This document shows positions 62,770-64,000 of a DNA stretch of 64,000 nt, piece by piece. The stretch lies in NCBI RefSeq assembly GCF_025118155.1, contig NW_026251413.1, positions 186,001 to 250,000 on the forward strand, read 5' to 3'. The notes below the pieces were generated by a model that was given only the letters and a program-made list of their open reading frames with translations, did no database searches and was not told where the DNA came from. The DNA comes from Cokeromyces recurvatus (Eukaryota; Mucoromycota; Mucoromycetes; Mucorales; Mucoraceae). Numbering within the stretch: the first letter of the stretch is position 1; each line of letters begins with the position of its first letter. The position numbers and the translations under genes are program-made.

Positions 62770-64000
62770 TTAACATAAAGGTACATTGACTGCTAAACCG
62801 CCTTGACTTGTTTCTTTATATTTGGACATCATATCTGCACCTGTTTGTCGCATCGTTTCAATAACTTGGTCAAGTGTGACACGATGATCACCTTCTCCAT
62901 TTAAGGCTAACTGAGCAGCTGCAATAGCTTTAACAGCAGCTAACGCATTACGTTCAATACATGGCACTTGAACGAGACCAGCAATAGGATCACATGTCAA
63001 ACCTAAATTGTGTTCCATACCTATTTCTGCTGCATTTTCTACTTGATCTACTGTACCACCCATTACAGCTGTAAAACCTGCAGCTGCCATAGAACATGCT
63101 ACACCTACTTCACCTTGACAGCCAACCTCAGCGGCTAATTGATAAATAAATAAATAAATAAATAAATAAATACAAGGTTTATTCTTTTTCTTTTTTTTTT
63201 TTTTTCTTCTTCTTCCATACCTGAAATACTTGCACCACGCTTAAATAACATACCAATAGCAGCCGTTGTTAATAAGAATTCCATAACATCTTTTTCAGGA
63301 TTTTCTGAAATGAATTCTAAATAATATTTAAGGACTGCAGGGATGGTACCAGCCGCACCATTCGTGGGTGCCGTCACCACACGACCACCGCAAGCATTCT
63401 CCTCATTCACGGCGATAGCATAAACGGAGAGGTAATCAAGGGCAGGTAACACAAACCTCTTTCTAGACTTCTTTGGCAAAAATGTTAAAGCAAGAGGATA
63501 CTGGGTATTGTTCATGGTGGTAGTAGAAGAGGAATCTAGAATGGATGAGGAGGAGGAGGAGGAGGAGGAGGGGAATGAGTGATCTAAGCTCCTATTACTA
63601 CTTGATGGTATATGTGAATGATTGTATCCACCAGGCTGACTTAAAGGTGAACCATATAAGCCCTTTAAAAGTTTACTATATAATCGAGGAGCACGTCGAC
63701 GAACACGAAGACTACCAGGTAAATAATCATCAGGTGATGCCATCACTCCATTACGAATACTATCATCCATTGTATTCCAAATACGTAATAATTTCTCTTT
63801 AATCTCTTCAGGTGTACTCCATTTTAACTCATTCTCAAAGACAACTTGTGCAATCGTCATATTTTCACGTTTACAAACAGCGAGCAATTCCTCTGAATTT
63901 CGAAAGGGTAATGATACTACAGCAATATCTTGTTTACGACGTTCAGCGACAACATTATCATTTTCATTTGTTTGTTTATAGTAAACATTTTCACCATGAT
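62770..64000 (-). CDS. L-serine dehydratase, iron-sulfur (bacterial) type; N-terminus beyond the window
   Basis: Deaminates L-serine to pyruvate and ammonia with a [4Fe-4S] cluster rather than PLP. Exons 63221-64000 (open to the right edge) and 62770-63134 join at [20 protein letters not shown]. Signatures include [26 protein letters not shown] and [19 protein letters not shown]; these carry the conserved cysteines expected to bind the cluster. The C-terminus [10 protein letters not shown] ends in Cys, as in many family members. Between the two halves sits a Ser-rich insertion (about 63500-63600), unusual for the compact bacterial enzyme. The 86-nt intron contains a short AAAT repeat. The presence of introns shows it is a resident nuclear gene. 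Confidence 0.92.

Noticed and set aside
63130..63175. AAAT direct repeats as a CRISPR-like or regulatory array
   Set aside because: Simple 4-bp microsatellite inside the serine dehydratase intron; no spacers.

Overview
This 64 kb window is nuclear DNA from a filamentous fungus, most likely an early-diverging mould of the Mucoromycota (Mucorales-like). It is AT-rich and full of A/T homopolymers. Genes carry many short GT-AG introns (about 50-80 bp). It contains a complete eukaryotic secretory, nuclear-pore and cytoskeletal gene set, short TTAGGG repeats, and decayed Tc1/IS630-type transposases. The order is inferred from overall character and a recalled resemblance of the repeats to mucoralean ones; no search was run. 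Exon coordinates below come from reading splice sites and checking that reading phase closes across each gene.

Layout. 1-13,915 (-): cytoplasmic dynein heavy chain, whose C-terminal end lies beyond the left edge. 14.9-23.5 kb: a transposon island with no intact gene. It holds a 523-bp near-perfect inverted duplication, a decayed DD34E transposase with terminal inverted repeats, a nonsense-riddled pseudogene, and a 3.06-kb AT-rich segment bounded by ~300-330-bp inverted arms. 23.8-28.6 kb (+): a bHLH transcription factor and the nucleoporin NIC96/Nup93. 29.1-33.5 kb: a large gap without a convincing gene. 33.5-35.3 kb (+): pyruvate decarboxylase with strong codon bias. 36.7-38.2 kb (+): ceramide synthase with a one-base frameshift in a homopolymer. 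38.2-39.9 kb: more transposase debris. 40.0-44.6 kb (+): exocyst SEC3, 18 exons. 44.9-46.2 kb (-): ribosomal protein L3. 47.0-48.7 kb (+): MCT-type transporter. 48.9-52.05 kb (-): Golgi-type glycosyltransferase, also with an apparent homopolymer frameshift. 52.25-53.47 kb (-): PQ-loop vacuolar transporter. 53.95-54.5 kb (-): nucleoside-diphosphate-kinase-like protein. 55.5-56.8 kb (+): DCN1 neddylation factor. 57.4-59.9 kb (-): glycogen synthase. 60.7-61.36 kb (-): Sec61 beta. 61.6 kb (+): intron-containing tRNA-Tyr. 62.8-64.0 kb (-): iron-sulfur L-serine dehydratase, N-terminus beyond the right edge.

The genes are not an operon or cluster; they are housekeeping genes of separate processes (motor transport, nuclear pore, fermentation, sphingolipid synthesis, exocytosis, translation, ER translocation, glycogen storage). 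The most unusual structural features are: (i) coding exons consisting only of the ATG start codon in RPL3 and SEC61 beta, plus microexons of 7, 8, 14 and 22 nt in RPL3, DCN1 and the MCT transporter; (ii) the two nested-looking inverted-repeat systems in the transposon island; (iii) five A/T homopolymers all 39-42 nt long; (iv) a perfect GTCACGTGAC palindrome in the SEC61 beta/tRNA promoter in a window that also encodes a class-B bHLH factor.
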